Translations under genes and position numbers: made by a program
The notes under the pieces: generated by a model
Seen by the model: only the letters and a program-made list of their open reading frames with translations
Databases searched by the model: none
Told to the model about the DNA's origin: nothing
Shown here: in pieces, positions 1 through 9,029 of the stretch
Layout of the letters: every line of letters begins with the position of its first letter
Numbering within the stretch: the stretch's first letter is position 1
Origin: Thermodesulfovibrio sp. 3462-1
GTDB lineage: Bacteria > Nitrospirota > Thermodesulfovibrionia > Thermodesulfovibrionales > Thermodesulfovibrionaceae
Reading direction: 5' to 3'
Length of the DNA: 64,000 nucleotides
Assembly: GCF_040451425.1 (NCBI RefSeq)
Contig: NZ_CP144374.1
Span: forward strand, 1,754,997-1,818,996

Positions 1-1
1 T

Positions 2-1537
2 GCCCTTCAGTCTCTGGCAAGAATTTTTTCTGCCTATTTACTGTCGCTCCTTTTTTCAATATGGTATGGATATACTGCATCAAGAAGTAAGATTCATGAA
101 AAAATAATGATTCCCCTTCTTGATATTCTCCAGTCAATTCCAGTGCTTTCTTTTTTACCAGGAGTGGTTTTAGCAATGATATCTCTATTCCCAGGCAAAA
201 GAATAGGACTTGAACTTGCCTGTGTTCTTCTTATTTTTACTGGACAGGTATGGAATATGACCTTTAGCTTTTATCATTCCATCAATACCATTCCAAAGGA
301 ATTAAGAGAAGTAGTAAAAGTTTTCAAAATGAATAAATTTTCAAAGTTCTTAAGACTTGATCTTCCCTTCAGTGCCATAGGCCTTATCTGGAACAGTATG
401 ATGAGTGTAGCAGGTGGCTGGTTTTTTCTAATGGCATGTGAGATGTTCATTCTTGAAGATAAAGATTTCAGACTGCCAGGCATTGGCTCTTATATTCAGA
501 CCGCGGCGAATAAAGGAAACATTGAGCATGTAATTTATGGGCTTGGCACTATGATTTTTTTGATAATTATTCTTGACCTGTTTGTATGGAGACCTCTCAT
601 TGTATGGTCGCAAAAATTTAGACTGGAAACAGTTCCACCAGAAGAAGAAAGAGAATCCCTTATATTAAATCTCTTTTCCGGCTCTGTTTTTATTAAAAAA
701 GTAAGAGAATTTATTACCAGCGCAATTAATAAAATGGAAAAAATGAGTTACAGGAAATTTGCTTTTTCAGAAAGTCTATTGATTAATAAACTAAGCAAAA
801 TAATGGGGATGGTTTCATTATTAATCATTTTAATGGTAATTATATGGGCTATTTTGAAGGCTTCCAATCTTATTTCCTCTGTCAGTTTAACTGATATTTT
901 AACTATAATAAAAGCTGCCTTTTATTCATTGCTGAGGGTTTCAGTGGCTTTATTAATAGCTCTTGCATGGACTCTTCCAGTTGGTGTTTATATTGGACTG
1001 AATCCAAGGGCTGCGAAAATCCTACAAGGAATTGTCCAAATAGCGGCAAGTGTTCCTGCAACAGCAGTTTTCCCTGTTATTCTTTTATTTTTAATTAAAC
1101 TCGGTGGAGGACTTGATATTGGAGCAATATTTCTGATGCTTCTCGGAACTCAGTGGTATCTTCTTTTTAATATAATTGCTGGAGCAAGTGCTATTCCAAA
1201 AGATTTGATTGAGATCTCTAAAGCCTATGGAATTAAAGGACTGAGAAGATGGAAAACTCTCATACTTCCTGGAATATTTCCCTATCTTGTTACGGGCTTG
1301 ATTACTGCCAGTGGAGGCGCATGGAATGCTACAATTGTAAGTGAGTATGTCTCTTTTGGTGGAGAAATAATGCATACAACAGGACTGGGTTCATTAATAA
1401 GTCAGTCTTCTGCTTCTGGAAATTTTGGAGTTTTATTGCTATCCACTGGCTTTATGTCATTAATTGTTGTTGGAATAAACAGAATGCTCTGGAAAAGACT
1501 TTTTATTTTAGCTAAAACAAAATATATTCTGGAGTAA
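2..1537 (+). CDS. NitT/TauT-type ABC transporter, fused double permease (5' partial)
   Basis: The frame is open from base 2, so the 5' end is cut by the window edge; the first internal ATG (107) is not the true start. Two homologous membrane halves are visible, each with several hydrophobic helices and a BPD_transp_1-like EAA loop: one around residues 60-110 (KELREVVKVFKM) and one near residues 360-400 (PKDLIEISKAYGIKGLRRWK). It therefore resembles a tandem fusion of two permease subunits, which would suffice as the membrane part of an importer in the nitrate/sulfonate/taurine class. The next gene, three bases downstream, is the ATPase. No substrate-binding protein is visible, and the substrate cannot be deduced. 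Confidence 0.85.
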   Translation, partial: ALQSLARIFSAYLLSLLFSIWYGYTASRSKIHEKIMIPLLDILQSIPVLSFLPGVVLAMISLFPGKRIGLELACVLLIFTGQVWNMTFSFYHSINTIPKELREVVKVFKMNKFSKFLRLDLPFSAIGLIWNSMMSVAGGWFFLMACEMFILEDKDFRLPGIGSYIQTAANKGNIEHVIYGLGTMIFLIIILDLFVWRPLIVWSQKFRLETVPPEEERESLILNLFSGSVFIKKVREFITSAINKMEKMSYRKFAFSESLLINKLSKIMGMVSLLIILMVIIWAILKASNLISSVSLTDILTIIKAAFYSLLRVSVALLIALAWTLPVGVYIGLNPRAAKILQGIVQIAASVPATAVFPVILLFLIKLGGGLDIGAIFLMLLGTQWYLLFNIIAGASAIPKDLIEISKAYGIKGLRRWKTLILPGIFPYLVTGLITASGGAWNATIVSEYVSFGGEIMHTTGLGSLISQSSASGNFGVLLLSTGFMSLIVVGINRMLWKRLFILAKTKYILE

Positions 1538-1540
1538 ACT

Positions 1541-2833
1541 ATGGAAAAAGAAATTATCCTTGAGACCATAGGCATTAAAAAATCTTTTTTAGTGGGCAAA
1601 GGAAGAGAAATCACAGTTTTACAAGATATTAATCTCAAAATATATTCAGGTGAGTTTGTATCAATTCTTGGACAGTCTGGTGCTGGGAAATCAACCCTTT
1701 TAAGAATCATTGCAGGAATTGTGGAACCAACTGAAGGAGAGGTCTTATATAAAGGAATACCTCTTAAAAAAGCCAGAGCTAAGATAGCAGTAGTTTTTCA
1801 GAGTTTTGCTCTTTTTCCATGGTTTACTGTTCTTGAAAATGTTAAAGTTGGACTGGTAGGACAGGGATTAAACGAACAGGAAATGAATGAAAAAGCTTTG
1901 AGAGCAATTGATCTTGTTGGACTCGACGGATTTGAGGATGCCTATCCAAGAGAACTAAGTGGTGGAATGCGCCAGAGAGTTGGAATTGCAAGAGCACTGG
2001 CAGTTGAACCTGAACTTCTTCTTATGGATGAACCTTTTTCAGCCCTTGATGTGCTTACAGCTGATAATTTACGTGGAGATATTATTGATTTATGGAAAAA
2101 TGGAAAAATGCCAGCAAAGGCAATTATTCTTGTAACACACAATATTGAGGAAGCTGTAAGCATGTCAAGCCGTGCTATTGTGTTAAGTCATAATCCAGGA
2201 AAGGTGAAAGCTGAAATACCCATTGAAATGCCCTATCCAAGAGACAGAAATTCAAGAGATTTCAAATTTTTACTGGATAAAATATACACTGTTCTTATAA
2301 AATCACCGGAGGAAATTCCCTTTCTCCTTGCTGCAGGCAGATACCAGTTCCTTCCCCATGCAAAAGTTGGAGCAATTGCAGGACTTATTGAACTTGTTCA
2401 TGATAAAGGTGGAAGAGTAGATATTTATGCTCTGAGTTCAGAGCTCAGTATGGAAGTGGATGATATTTTCCCATTGATAGAAGCCTCTGTAATACTTGAT
2501 TTTGGAGAGATAAAGGAAGGTGACTTTATTCTCACTGAAAAAGGTAAAAAATGGGCAGAGGCTGATACTCTTGAGAAAAAAGAAATATTTAAAGAAGTTG
2601 CTCTTCAGAATGTTCAGCTTATTAAACAAATTATGCAGGTTCTGTCAACGATTTCAAAACATAGAGTATCTGAGGAGTTTTTCCTTGATATTCTTAAGAA
2701 TCATTTTACACCTGAGGAATCATGGAATCAGCTTGAGACAGCCATAGACTGGGGAAGATATGCAGAACTTTTTGCCTATGACTATGATGCTGGAGAACTT
2801 TACCTTGAAACAGCTGAAACAATTGATATGTGA
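1541..2833 (+). CDS. NitT/TauT-type ABC transporter ATPase with AAA-associated C-terminal domain
   Basis: Energises the preceding double permease. The first ~250 residues form a complete ABC domain: Walker A GQSGAGKST, Q-loop VFQSFALFPW, signature LSGGMRQRVGIARAL, Walker B LLLMDEPFSALD and switch His in VTHNIEEA. Residues ~260-430 form the AAA-associated C-terminal domain (PF09821-like) often found on ATPases of this transporter class and thought to be regulatory. GGAG lies eight bases before the ATG. The gene is translationally close to the permease (3-base gap). Its 3' end lies close to, or overlaps, the start of the glucanotransferase gene. Substrate unknown. Confidence 0.9.
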   Translation: MEKEIILETIGIKKSFLVGKGREITVLQDINLKIYSGEFVSILGQSGAGKSTLLRIIAGIVEPTEGEVLYKGIPLKKARAKIAVVFQSFALFPWFTVLENVKVGLVGQGLNEQEMNEKALRAIDLVGLDGFEDAYPRELSGGMRQRVGIARALAVEPELLLMDEPFSALDVLTADNLRGDIIDLWKNGKMPAKAIILVTHNIEEAVSMSSRAIVLSHNPGKVKAEIPIEMPYPRDRNSRDFKFLLDKIYTVLIKSPEEIPFLLAAGRYQFLPHAKVGAIAGLIELVHDKGGRVDIYALSSELSMEVDDIFPLIEASVILDFGEIKEGDFILTEKGKKWAEADTLEKKEIFKEVALQNVQLIKQIMQVLSTISKHRVSEEFFLDILKNHFTPEESWNQLETAIDWGRYAELFAYDYDAGELYLETAETIDM

Positions 2834-4814
2834 GCTTTCAGATTTAGCTGGAATAATTCCTTTTTACTATAACTGTAAAGGCAATTACATTGAAATATCT
2901 GTTGAAACGAAGGCTCAGCTAATTTCTGCTATGGGAATTACCCCTGAAGAGTCTCTGCACTGGATTGAATATTTTAAGAATTATCCTGATTTTTTAGAAC
3001 CCGTGTATGTTATTAAGCCAGGTTTCCCTGTAGAGATTTATCTAAAAGAGAATCTTATTAGGAAAAACTCTTCAATGAAAGAGGCTCTGATTGAAATTTT
3101 TCCTTTTGAGGAATTGGCTAACAAAGGTGATGCTCTTTGTTTTAAGGTAGAGCTATCACCTGTAGCAGAGAAAAAATACAGCATTCCCATTCCTTTTTTG
3201 CCAATTGGTTATTACAGATTACGAGTTTCTTTAGAAAAAACAGCCGGTGAAACTGTTTTAATAGTTGTGCCAGAGAATTGTTTTGTCCCTTATAAAAATA
3301 AAATATGGGGGCTTCAATGCAATCTCTGGAGCTTAAAAGAAAGTGCAGAAGGAAATTTTTCCCATTTGAGGAAATTGGCTGAATACATAAACAGTATTGG
3401 AGGATTTATAGGCATAAATCCTTTACATTTTAATGATCCTGAGGATATATATGGAATAAGTCCCTATTCAGCCATATCAAGGCAGTTTAATACACCTCTT
3501 TATTTATCAAAGTGTCCAGTGCAACTTAAAAATGAGAAGATTTTTGAGTATCCCTATGTCTGGAAAGAAAAAATGGAATGCCTCAGAAAAGACTTTGAAG
3601 CATTTTACAGGGATTACATCAATGCAAATGCTATGGATTTCATTGCTTATAAAAATAAGCTTTGCCCAGCGATTAGAGATGATTTAAAATACTTTTCAGT
3701 TTTTTGTTTTCTGAGAGAAAGATTTGGAAAAGACTGGCAAAGCTGGAGTCCTGAACTTCGCCATCCCAGCAAAGAAATCCTAAATAAAATTTACAGAGAC
3801 AATGAAAAAGAAGTGCTTTTCTATGAATATCTTCAATGGCTTGTGGATAGTGAACTTGATGAAATTAAAAAATATCCAGTTTTACTTGATATGGGTTTTT
3901 GCTCAATTAAATCAAGCTTTGATGTGTGGATTAATCAAGAGATTTATGCCCTTAAGGTAGAATATGGCGCACCTCCCGATGATTTTAATCCAAAGGGACA
4001 GAAATGGGGAGCACCTCCTGTGATTCCCTTTAAATTAAAGGAAAAGGCTTATCTTCCATTTATAAAGATTTTAAGAGCCAATATGAAAACAAAACTTCTC
4101 AGAATTGATCACGCTCTTGGTTTATTCAGAGCATTCTGGATTCCTGAAGGTTCTTCTCCAGACAATGGTGCCTATGTAAAATATCCATGGAAAGACCTCC
4201 TTGGAATTATTGCCCTTGAAAGTCAGTTAAACCAGACAGGAGTCATAGGAGAAGACCTCGGAACAGCCGAGGAATGGATGAAGAATGAGTTAATAAAAAG
4301 GAAAATATGCTCATGGAGAGTTTTTTATTTTGAAAAAAGTCAGGAAAGATATAAGTCATCCAGTATTTATCCTGAAGATTCTTTATGTAGCATAACAACC
4401 CATGATTTGCCAACACTTAAAGGATTCTGGAATGGAAAAGACATAGAATTGAGAAATAAATTTAAAATTTACGATGAAAAACAAGCTCATAATGCTTTTA
4501 TGGAAAGGCAGAACGATATAAAAAAAATCATTGCTCTTTTAAAAGAAGAAAATTTGCTGGAAAGAGACTCTCTGACAGAGCTTTTTTTAGCCATATTAAA
4601 ATTTCTTGCAAAAACTCCCTCAAAATATCTTCTTTTATATCCTGAGGACATATTACTTTTAGAAGAGCAGATAAATTTTCCTGGGACAACCACTGAATAC
4701 CCTAACTGGCAGAGAAAGCTTCCTTTTGCAATTAATGAAATTATAAAATTGCCAATCTTCAAAGAAATTGAAGCTATTTTGAAGGAGGCTGGTCGGGTTC
4801 ATTCTTTTGATTAG
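2805..4814 (+). CDS. malQ: 4-alpha-glucanotransferase (amylomaltase, GH77)
   Basis: Transfers maltodextrin segments between alpha-1,4-glucans in cytoplasmic glycogen or maltodextrin metabolism. GH77 signatures are clear: RIDHALGLFRAFWIPEG carries the nucleophile Asp, GEDLG the acid/base Glu, and TTHDLPTLKGFW the third carboxylate. The N-terminus (LSDLAGIIPFYYNCKG) resembles the extended E. coli MalQ type rather than the short thermophilic amylomaltases. The open frame reaches back to ATG 2760 inside the ATPase gene. I prefer TTG 2805, which has GGAG at 2792-2795, giving 669 residues; ATG 2787 is another option. It overlaps the ATPase 3' end, so it may be co-transcribed although functionally unrelated. 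The 3' end overlaps convergent mtgA by about 40 bases. Confidence 0.88.
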   Translation: MKQLKQLICELSDLAGIIPFYYNCKGNYIEISVETKAQLISAMGITPEESLHWIEYFKNYPDFLEPVYVIKPGFPVEIYLKENLIRKNSSMKEALIEIFPFEELANKGDALCFKVELSPVAEKKYSIPIPFLPIGYYRLRVSLEKTAGETVLIVVPENCFVPYKNKIWGLQCNLWSLKESAEGNFSHLRKLAEYINSIGGFIGINPLHFNDPEDIYGISPYSAISRQFNTPLYLSKCPVQLKNEKIFEYPYVWKEKMECLRKDFEAFYRDYINANAMDFIAYKNKLCPAIRDDLKYFSVFCFLRERFGKDWQSWSPELRHPSKEILNKIYRDNEKEVLFYEYLQWLVDSELDEIKKYPVLLDMGFCSIKSSFDVWINQEIYALKVEYGAPPDDFNPKGQKWGAPPVIPFKLKEKAYLPFIKILRANMKTKLLRIDHALGLFRAFWIPEGSSPDNGAYVKYPWKDLLGIIALESQLNQTGVIGEDLGTAEEWMKNELIKRKICSWRVFYFEKSQERYKSSSIYPEDSLCSITTHDLPTLKGFWNGKDIELRNKFKIYDEKQAHNAFMERQNDIKKIIALLKEENLLERDSLTELFLAILKFLAKTPSKYLLLYPEDILLLEEQINFPGTTTEYPNWQRKLPFAINEIIKLPIFKEIEAILKEAGRVHSFD

Positions 4815-5577
4815 ACTCTAAAGGAGTTTCCTGTAAAACAGGCATAGAATCTTTTTCCTCTGGCTCTGTATACTCTTGCTTGATTATCCCTCTTTTCTGC
4901 ATTATAAAGTAAATAAGATTTGCACGTCTTTCAACAAATCTTGAATTTCCTACAGGACTGTATCTCAGAGGATTTGGCAAAGACGCAGCCAGCCTTGCCG
5001 CTTCCATTGCTGTAAGCTCTGATGCTGATTTCCTGAAGTAATGCCTTGATGCAGCCTCTGCACCAAAAATTCCCTCACCCCATTCAGCAACATTAAGATA
5101 TAGTTCAAGAATTCTCTTTTTGGGTAGAGTTTTTTCAAGCCTCCATGTAATTATTGCTTCCTGAATTTTTCTTATTGGATTTTTTGATGGATTGAGATAA
5201 AGATTTTTTGCAAGCTGTTGAGTAATTGTACTTCCTCCGTATTTAAGTTTTTTTTCTTTTATGTCTTTTTCAATTGCCTTTTTTATTCCTTCAATATCAA
5301 AGCCTGAATGTCTGTAAAATTTGTCATCTTCACCAATAAGCACAGCTTTGACAAGATAGGGAGAAATTCTATTAAGAGGCATCCATATTTTTTTGATTTT
5401 TATTTTTCTGCCTTCCTTTTGCCATTGCTCAATCCGATACTTCATCATTGCAGTCAACTCTGGATTTTTCCTTTTTAAAAATGAAACATCCACGATAAAA
5501 GGATAAACAATTATGTAAATAAAATAAACCAAAACCGCAAAAATTAAAATTCTAAAAAACCATTTAAGCATCTTCAT
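4774..5577 (-). CDS. mtgA: Monofunctional biosynthetic peptidoglycan transglycosylase
   Basis: Polymerises lipid II into glycan strands at the periplasmic face of the inner membrane. One N-terminal membrane anchor (residues ~4-28) is followed by a GT51 domain with the expected motifs: EDDKFYRHSGFD with the catalytic Glu, GGSTITQQLAKNLYL, RKIQEAIITWRLEKTLPKKRILELYLN with the second Glu region, and WGEGIFGAEAASRHYF. Length (267) is slightly above the usual ~240 because of a polar C-terminal tail rich in Glu, Pro and Asn. No transpeptidase domain is present. The gene stands alone, convergent with malQ and divergent from the Fur-family gene. Confidence 0.92.
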   Translation of the reverse strand: MKMLKWFFRILIFAVLVYFIYIIVYPFIVDVSFLKRKNPELTAMMKYRIEQWQKEGRKIKIKKIWMPLNRISPYLVKAVLIGEDDKFYRHSGFDIEGIKKAIEKDIKEKKLKYGGSTITQQLAKNLYLNPSKNPIRKIQEAIITWRLEKTLPKKRILELYLNVAEWGEGIFGAEAASRHYFRKSASELTAMEAARLAASLPNPLRYSPVGNSRFVERRANLIYFIMQKRGIIKQEYTEPEEKDSMPVLQETPLESNQKNEPDQPPSK

Positions 5578-5637
5578 ATTTTATCATTCAAAGCATCATA
5601 TCCCTCAAATCACAGATTAATGATGGTGATATTTCTG

Positions 5638-5646
5638 TGGTATAAT
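5638..5646 (+). promoter_or_regulatory. Extended -10 promoter element of the Fur-family gene
   Basis: TGGTATAAT forms a perfect extended -10 element. It lies 32 bases before the ATG, which has its own AAGGAG site. No convincing -35 hexamer is visible at the normal distance. The same TGnTATAAT form precedes tRNA-Ser and the response regulator at 34077. Confidence 0.55.
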
Positions 5647-5678
5647 TAAAAAAACAAAGCTGGTAAAAAGGAGTTTTT

Positions 5679-6149
5679 ATGTCCTTTGAACAAAGATGGT
5701 GCTGCAGGAAAAGATTTAGAGAATGCGGTTTAAAATGGACACAGACCCGAGAAGCCATAATAAATCTTCTGTCTTCAAAAAAAGGCCACTTAAGTGCTGA
5801 AGAAATTTTTCTTGAAGTCAAAAAACTTTATCCAGGAATAGGACTTGCAACAGTTTACAGAACTCTTGAACTTCTTACAGAACTTGGAATTTTAAGAAAG
5901 TTTGATTTTAAAGACGGAAGAGCACGCTATGAATTTATAGCTGGAAGACAAACAGTAGAACACTACCATCTTATCTGTAGAATTTGCGGAAAAATTATTG
6001 ACTACGAAATAGACCTTGAAAACCAGCAGGATCCTCTCAAAGATTTAAAAAGTACTCTCATAGAAAAATTTAATTTTTCTATTGAACGCTCAGATATTCA
6101 GTTTTTCGGGCTCTGTGAAAAATGCAGGCATCATTTAGAAAAGGATTGA
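5679..6149 (+). CDS. Fur-family metal- or peroxide-responsive repressor
   Basis: A DNA-binding regulator of the Fur/PerR/Zur superfamily (156 residues, normal length). The N-terminal winged helix (KWTQTREAIINLLSSKKGHLSAEEIF, then LATVYRTLELLTELGILRKF) is followed by a dimerisation domain with HYHLICRICGK and a final CEKCRHH, i.e. the two CxxC pairs that hold the structural zinc. HYHLICR is the typical family signature. The sequence does not separate Fur from PerR or Zur. AAGGAG precedes the ATG. It faces the ChrA/TauE/FmdE operon convergently and has an extended -10 promoter of its own. Confidence 0.88.
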   Translation: MSFEQRWCCRKRFRECGLKWTQTREAIINLLSSKKGHLSAEEIFLEVKKLYPGIGLATVYRTLELLTELGILRKFDFKDGRARYEFIAGRQTVEHYHLICRICGKIIDYEIDLENQQDPLKDLKSTLIEKFNFSIERSDIQFFGLCEKCRHHLEKD

Positions 6150-6166
6150 TTTAATGTGAATTCCCT

Positions 6167-7309
6167 CTAAAAAAGAGAGATTGACAATACTGTGCCCATG
6201 CTAATTATATAAACAAGACTAACTTTTCTAAAAAGACCAATAAAAGCTGCTGTTAATAAAAGAATTTTAAGCCAGTTCCAGCTTACTGCACCAGCAAACT
6301 TTATAGTTGCAAAAAGTAAAAGTCCTGAAAAGGATGCTAAGAGTCCTTTTTTCGCTCTGAGGAATAACTTTGAATTTTTTATTTTTTCACCTATTTCTGA
6401 AGCAAAAGCCATAATTAAAAAAGAAGGTGTAAAAACTGCCACAGTACCAACAGCAGCTCCTGCAAAACCTTTTAAAAGATATCCTACAAAAGTCGCTGTA
6501 ATAACAATTGGACCTGGAGTTATCTGTCCAAGAGCTATTCCATCCATAAATGTCTTTCCATCTAACCATTGAAGTCTGTCAACAACCTCATGCAACATCA
6601 ATGGCAGAGAGGCATATCCTCCACCAAAGGCAAAAATATCTATTTTTATCATAAGCAAAGCAAGAGTTAAAAGATCTTTGTCAAAGAAAAAGAGAAAAAT
6701 TAATCCTGAGATTACAATCAAAATGAGAATGCCAATACCTTTAAAATTTAATCTCTTTGAATTCTTATTTTCAGAGTTTGCTCTGTCTTTGAAAATTAAT
6801 TGAGAAAGAAAAAAGCAAACTATAATTATCAAAAAGGGATTGATTTTAAAGAAAAAAAGTAAGAAAGAAAAAACAGCCACTGCTATTTCACCAATTGATT
6901 TAATCACAGGTTTTGCAAAACTTAATGTGGCATTGGCAACTATTGCTACAACAATCACCTGTAGCCCCGTAAAAATCGCTGTTATCTGAGAAACTGAGTG
7001 TGTCTTTTGGTATAATGCTGAAAGAATAAGCATAAGTATGAATGCAGGCAAACCAAATCCTATAAAACTTGCAATTCCGCCAAGAATTCCTCTTGTTTTA
7101 AGTCCTACATAGGCTGCAACCTGCATGGCTGTTGCTCCTGGAATTGCCTGAGCAAGTGCAACCCCTTCCTGAAATGTTTTTCCATCAAGCCATTTATTTC
7201 TGTCCACAGCAAGTTCTTTAATGTAGGCAACCATTGCAGGACCACCAAAAGCTGTAAGCCCGAGTTTTAAAAAGGAGAAAAAAAGGACTGTTACTTTATC
7301 AAATCCCAT
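6167..7309 (-). CDS. chrA: Chromate transporter ChrA-type (two-domain)
   Basis: An inner-membrane protein of the CHR superfamily, in characterised members an exporter of chromate in exchange for protons. Two tandem CHR domains are visible: FFSFLKLGLTAFGGPAMVAY with WLDGKTFQEGVALAQAIPGATA in the first half, and LMIKIDIFAFGGGYASLPLM with WLDGKTFMDGIALGQITPGPIV in the second, plus about ten hydrophobic helices. The frame runs upstream to 7432, but homology begins at MGFDKVTVLFF, so I place the start at 7309 (380 residues, typical). This start overlaps the 3' end of the TauE gene by 19 bases, suggesting coupling. Real substrate could be sulfate or another oxyanion. Confidence 0.85.
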   Translation of the reverse strand: MGFDKVTVLFFSFLKLGLTAFGGPAMVAYIKELAVDRNKWLDGKTFQEGVALAQAIPGATAMQVAAYVGLKTRGILGGIASFIGFGLPAFILMLILSALYQKTHSVSQITAIFTGLQVIVVAIVANATLSFAKPVIKSIGEIAVAVFSFLLFFFKINPFLIIIVCFFLSQLIFKDRANSENKNSKRLNFKGIGILILIVISGLIFLFFFDKDLLTLALLMIKIDIFAFGGGYASLPLMLHEVVDRLQWLDGKTFMDGIALGQITPGPIVITATFVGYLLKGFAGAAVGTVAVFTPSFLIMAFASEIGEKIKNSKLFLRAKKGLLASFSGLLLFATIKFAGAVSWNWLKILLLTAAFIGLFRKVSLVYIISMGTVLSISLF

Positions 7310-8034
7310 ATCATTTTTGCTGCTATGATATATAATACAACACCAATCACCTTTTTTACCTGCGGAGCAGAAAGCTTTTTTCTCATAAGATAATTTCCTA
7401 AAACAGCACCAGCAATTGAACCAATTGCACATAGTATTAAAAGATTGTGGTCAATGTTTCCGAGCGAGATATGACCCAAAAATCCTGAAAAAGATGAAAA
7501 AATAACGATAAAAGAAGTGGTAGCTGAAGCTTTCTTAGGGTCAAAGCCAAGCCATACAAGGGCAGGAACTATGAGATTCCCTCCGCCAACACCTAAAAGA
7601 CCTCCAACATAACCTGCAAATCCACCAACTCCAACTCCGTAGATAATCAATTTTTTATGCTCTGAAATCTCTCTTTTCTTTGGTTTATACCATAGCATCA
7701 TTGAGCCTGCAAAAATGAGAAATCCAACAAAAAGCCATAAAAGAAGGGTTCTTGAAAGATGTTCTGCTGTAATTGCACCAACAGGTGAAAGCAATGCAGC
7801 AAAGATTAAAATTGGCAGGGCTGTTTTATAAACTATCAGCCCTGCTTTGGCATTATAAAAAGAAGCAACAGCCATGGCAATGCTGTTTAAAAGCAATGCA
7901 GTTGACATGGCTGTAAGAAGAGGAACTCCAAGAGCTACAAAAACTGGAATAAGAATAAAAGCAGCTCCAACTCCTGCTATTGTCAGCACTGTTGTAAAGA
8001 TAAAGGTGATTAGAGATGCTATGAAATAGGTCAT
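7291..8034 (-). CDS. TauE/SafE-family sulfite/organosulfur exporter-like membrane protein
   Basis: A 247-residue polytopic inner-membrane protein of the TauE/SafE (DUF81) family, whose members move sulfite, sulfoacetate or other small anions. Typical Gly-rich repeats are present in both halves: TIAGVGAAFILIPVFVALGVP near the N-terminus and GGLLGVGGGNLIVPALVWLGFDPKKASATTS in the centre. Its ATG overlaps the FmdE-like stop codon (ATGA, 8031-8034), so it is translationally coupled. Pairing with ChrA suggests an oxyanion-export unit. In a sulfite-producing organism sulfite is a natural candidate substrate, but this is inference. Confidence 0.85.
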   Translation of the reverse strand: MTYFIASLITFIFTTVLTIAGVGAAFILIPVFVALGVPLLTAMSTALLLNSIAMAVASFYNAKAGLIVYKTALPILIFAALLSPVGAITAEHLSRTLLLWLFVGFLIFAGSMMLWYKPKKREISEHKKLIIYGVGVGGFAGYVGGLLGVGGGNLIVPALVWLGFDPKKASATTSFIVIFSSFSGFLGHISLGNIDHNLLILCAIGSIAGAVLGNYLMRKKLSAPQVKKVIGVVLYIIAAKMIWDLIK

Positions 8035-8669
8035 TTTTCAAAACCCTCTTCATATCCTGAACAGTCTATGCATACTTTTTTAAGCTCTCCAACCTCGCAA
8101 GCCTGTCCAGAACCAATAAGTCTGAGATAAGGTCTTGCCACCATTTCTCCACAAATGTCGCAGATTGCCATTCCCATGACTTCATGCGGTGGATCAAAAT
8201 GGGAGTCTTCAACATTTCCAATTAAAAGCACTTCTTCCACTGGAGAATCAAGAACAAGATTTACAACTTCCATGACTTCTTCAGGAGAAATCTCAGTTGG
8301 CGGAACTCCTGCTGATCTTTTCTTCATAAAACTTGAGTTCGCAATCTTTTCTCTTATTTTTGGATTAAAGCACATCCTTATTTGTTTGCCCTGCTTGGGA
8401 TCAATAAGTGTGAAAGCAAGTTTACCTCTCGGTTTTTTAATAAGATTACCTTTGCCTGCAGTGCAACCTGTAGCAAACTGAACTCCATCTCCAAAACAGC
8501 CTGCTGCATGATTGTATCCTGTTTCAAGAATTACAAAAAGCTCCTTTACATTGGCCCGTTTAACACCAAGTTTTTCTAATGCAAGCAGTCCTGCTCTCAA
8601 GCCCAATGCAGAAGCCCAGCATTTGTGACCATGAAACTCAAACATTTTGTTTAATAATTCCCTGTCCAT
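8031..8669 (-). CDS. FmdE-like zinc/metal-binding protein
   Basis: A 212-residue cytoplasmic protein of the FmdE family (named after subunit E of formylmethanofuran dehydrogenase, which often occurs without the enzyme in bacteria). The N-terminal domain begins with the characteristic FHGHKCWASALGLRAG. A C-terminal zinc ribbon is formed by CDICGEMV and CIDCSGYEE. I start at ATG 8669 because AGGAGG lies seven bases upstream; the in-frame TTG at 8675 is too close to that site. First gene of an operon with TauE/SafE and ChrA. Function unknown; links to molybdenum/tungsten or sulfur enzymes are suggested only by context (AOR and a MoaD-like gene directly upstream). Confidence 0.82.
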   Translation of the reverse strand: MDRELLNKMFEFHGHKCWASALGLRAGLLALEKLGVKRANVKELFVILETGYNHAAGCFGDGVQFATGCTAGKGNLIKKPRGKLAFTLIDPKQGKQIRMCFNPKIREKIANSSFMKKRSAGVPPTEISPEEVMEVVNLVLDSPVEEVLLIGNVEDSHFDPPHEVMGMAICDICGEMVARPYLRLIGSGQACEVGELKKVCIDCSGYEEGFEK

Positions 8670-8703
8670 TACCAAACCTCCTTTGTTTAATTTTGTTAAA
8701 TGC

Positions 8704-8733
8704 AGTTTAAAATTTTTAAAGAGATTTTGTCAA
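8704..8733 (-). promoter_or_regulatory. Candidate sigma-70 promoter of the fmdE-like/tauE/chrA operon
   Basis: On the minus strand a perfect TTGACA (8733-8728) is followed after 18 bases by TAAACT (8709-8704), 35 bases before the ATG at 8669. It lies in the ~100-base gap separating this operon from the upstream AOR/MoaD operon. The -10 is weak. Confidence 0.4.
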
Positions 8734-8768
8734 GAAAAAATAAAAAATTTTTATTATGAGAAGAATTT

Positions 8769-9020
8769 TCAATTAAGTAATCCGCCTGCTATTGGGGGAA
8801 AAAGACTTAATTCATCTCCATCTTTAAGCTTTATTGTTAGGTCATGAAGAATGACTCCATTGAGGACAATTATAAAAGGTTTCTTATTTAATGAAAGCTC
8901 ATCAATCAGCTGACCAACAGAACTCTCTGCTGTAAGTTCTACAAAAAGATCTCCCTCTTCATTCTTTGGAAAATCTTTTGCTGATGTTATTCCTCCAAAT
9001 AGTTTTACTGTGACTTTCAT
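8769..9020 (-). CDS. MoaD/ThiS-family sulfur-carrier-like protein
   Basis: An 83-residue ubiquitin-fold protein of the MoaD/ThiS family, whose members carry a thiocarboxylate on a C-terminal Gly-Gly. The start MKVTVKLFGGITSAKDFP and the near-terminal LKDGDELSLFPPIAGGLLN are diagnostic. Unusually, the Gly-Gly is followed by Leu-Leu-Asn, so the carrier Gly would need exposing or the protein has lost sulfur transfer. It is the last gene of the AOR operon, consistent with tungsten-pterin cofactor supply. No Shine-Dalgarno is seen: a perfect hairpin (9030-9054) ends nine bases before the ATG. Confidence 0.8.
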   Translation of the reverse strand: MKVTVKLFGGITSAKDFPKNEEGDLFVELTAESSVGQLIDELSLNKKPFIIVLNGVILHDLTIKLKDGDELSLFPPIAGGLLN

Positions 9021-9029
9021 AAAGGTGCT

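Noticed and set aside
544..560. TGGCAC inside the permease gene as a sigma-54 site
   Set aside because: Lies in coding sequence and is followed by a T-run without the required GC.
7310..7432. Upstream extension of the ChrA frame
   Set aside because: The added residues are Cys/Trp-rich, unlike any ChrA, and overlap the TauE gene in another frame; family homology begins at 7309.
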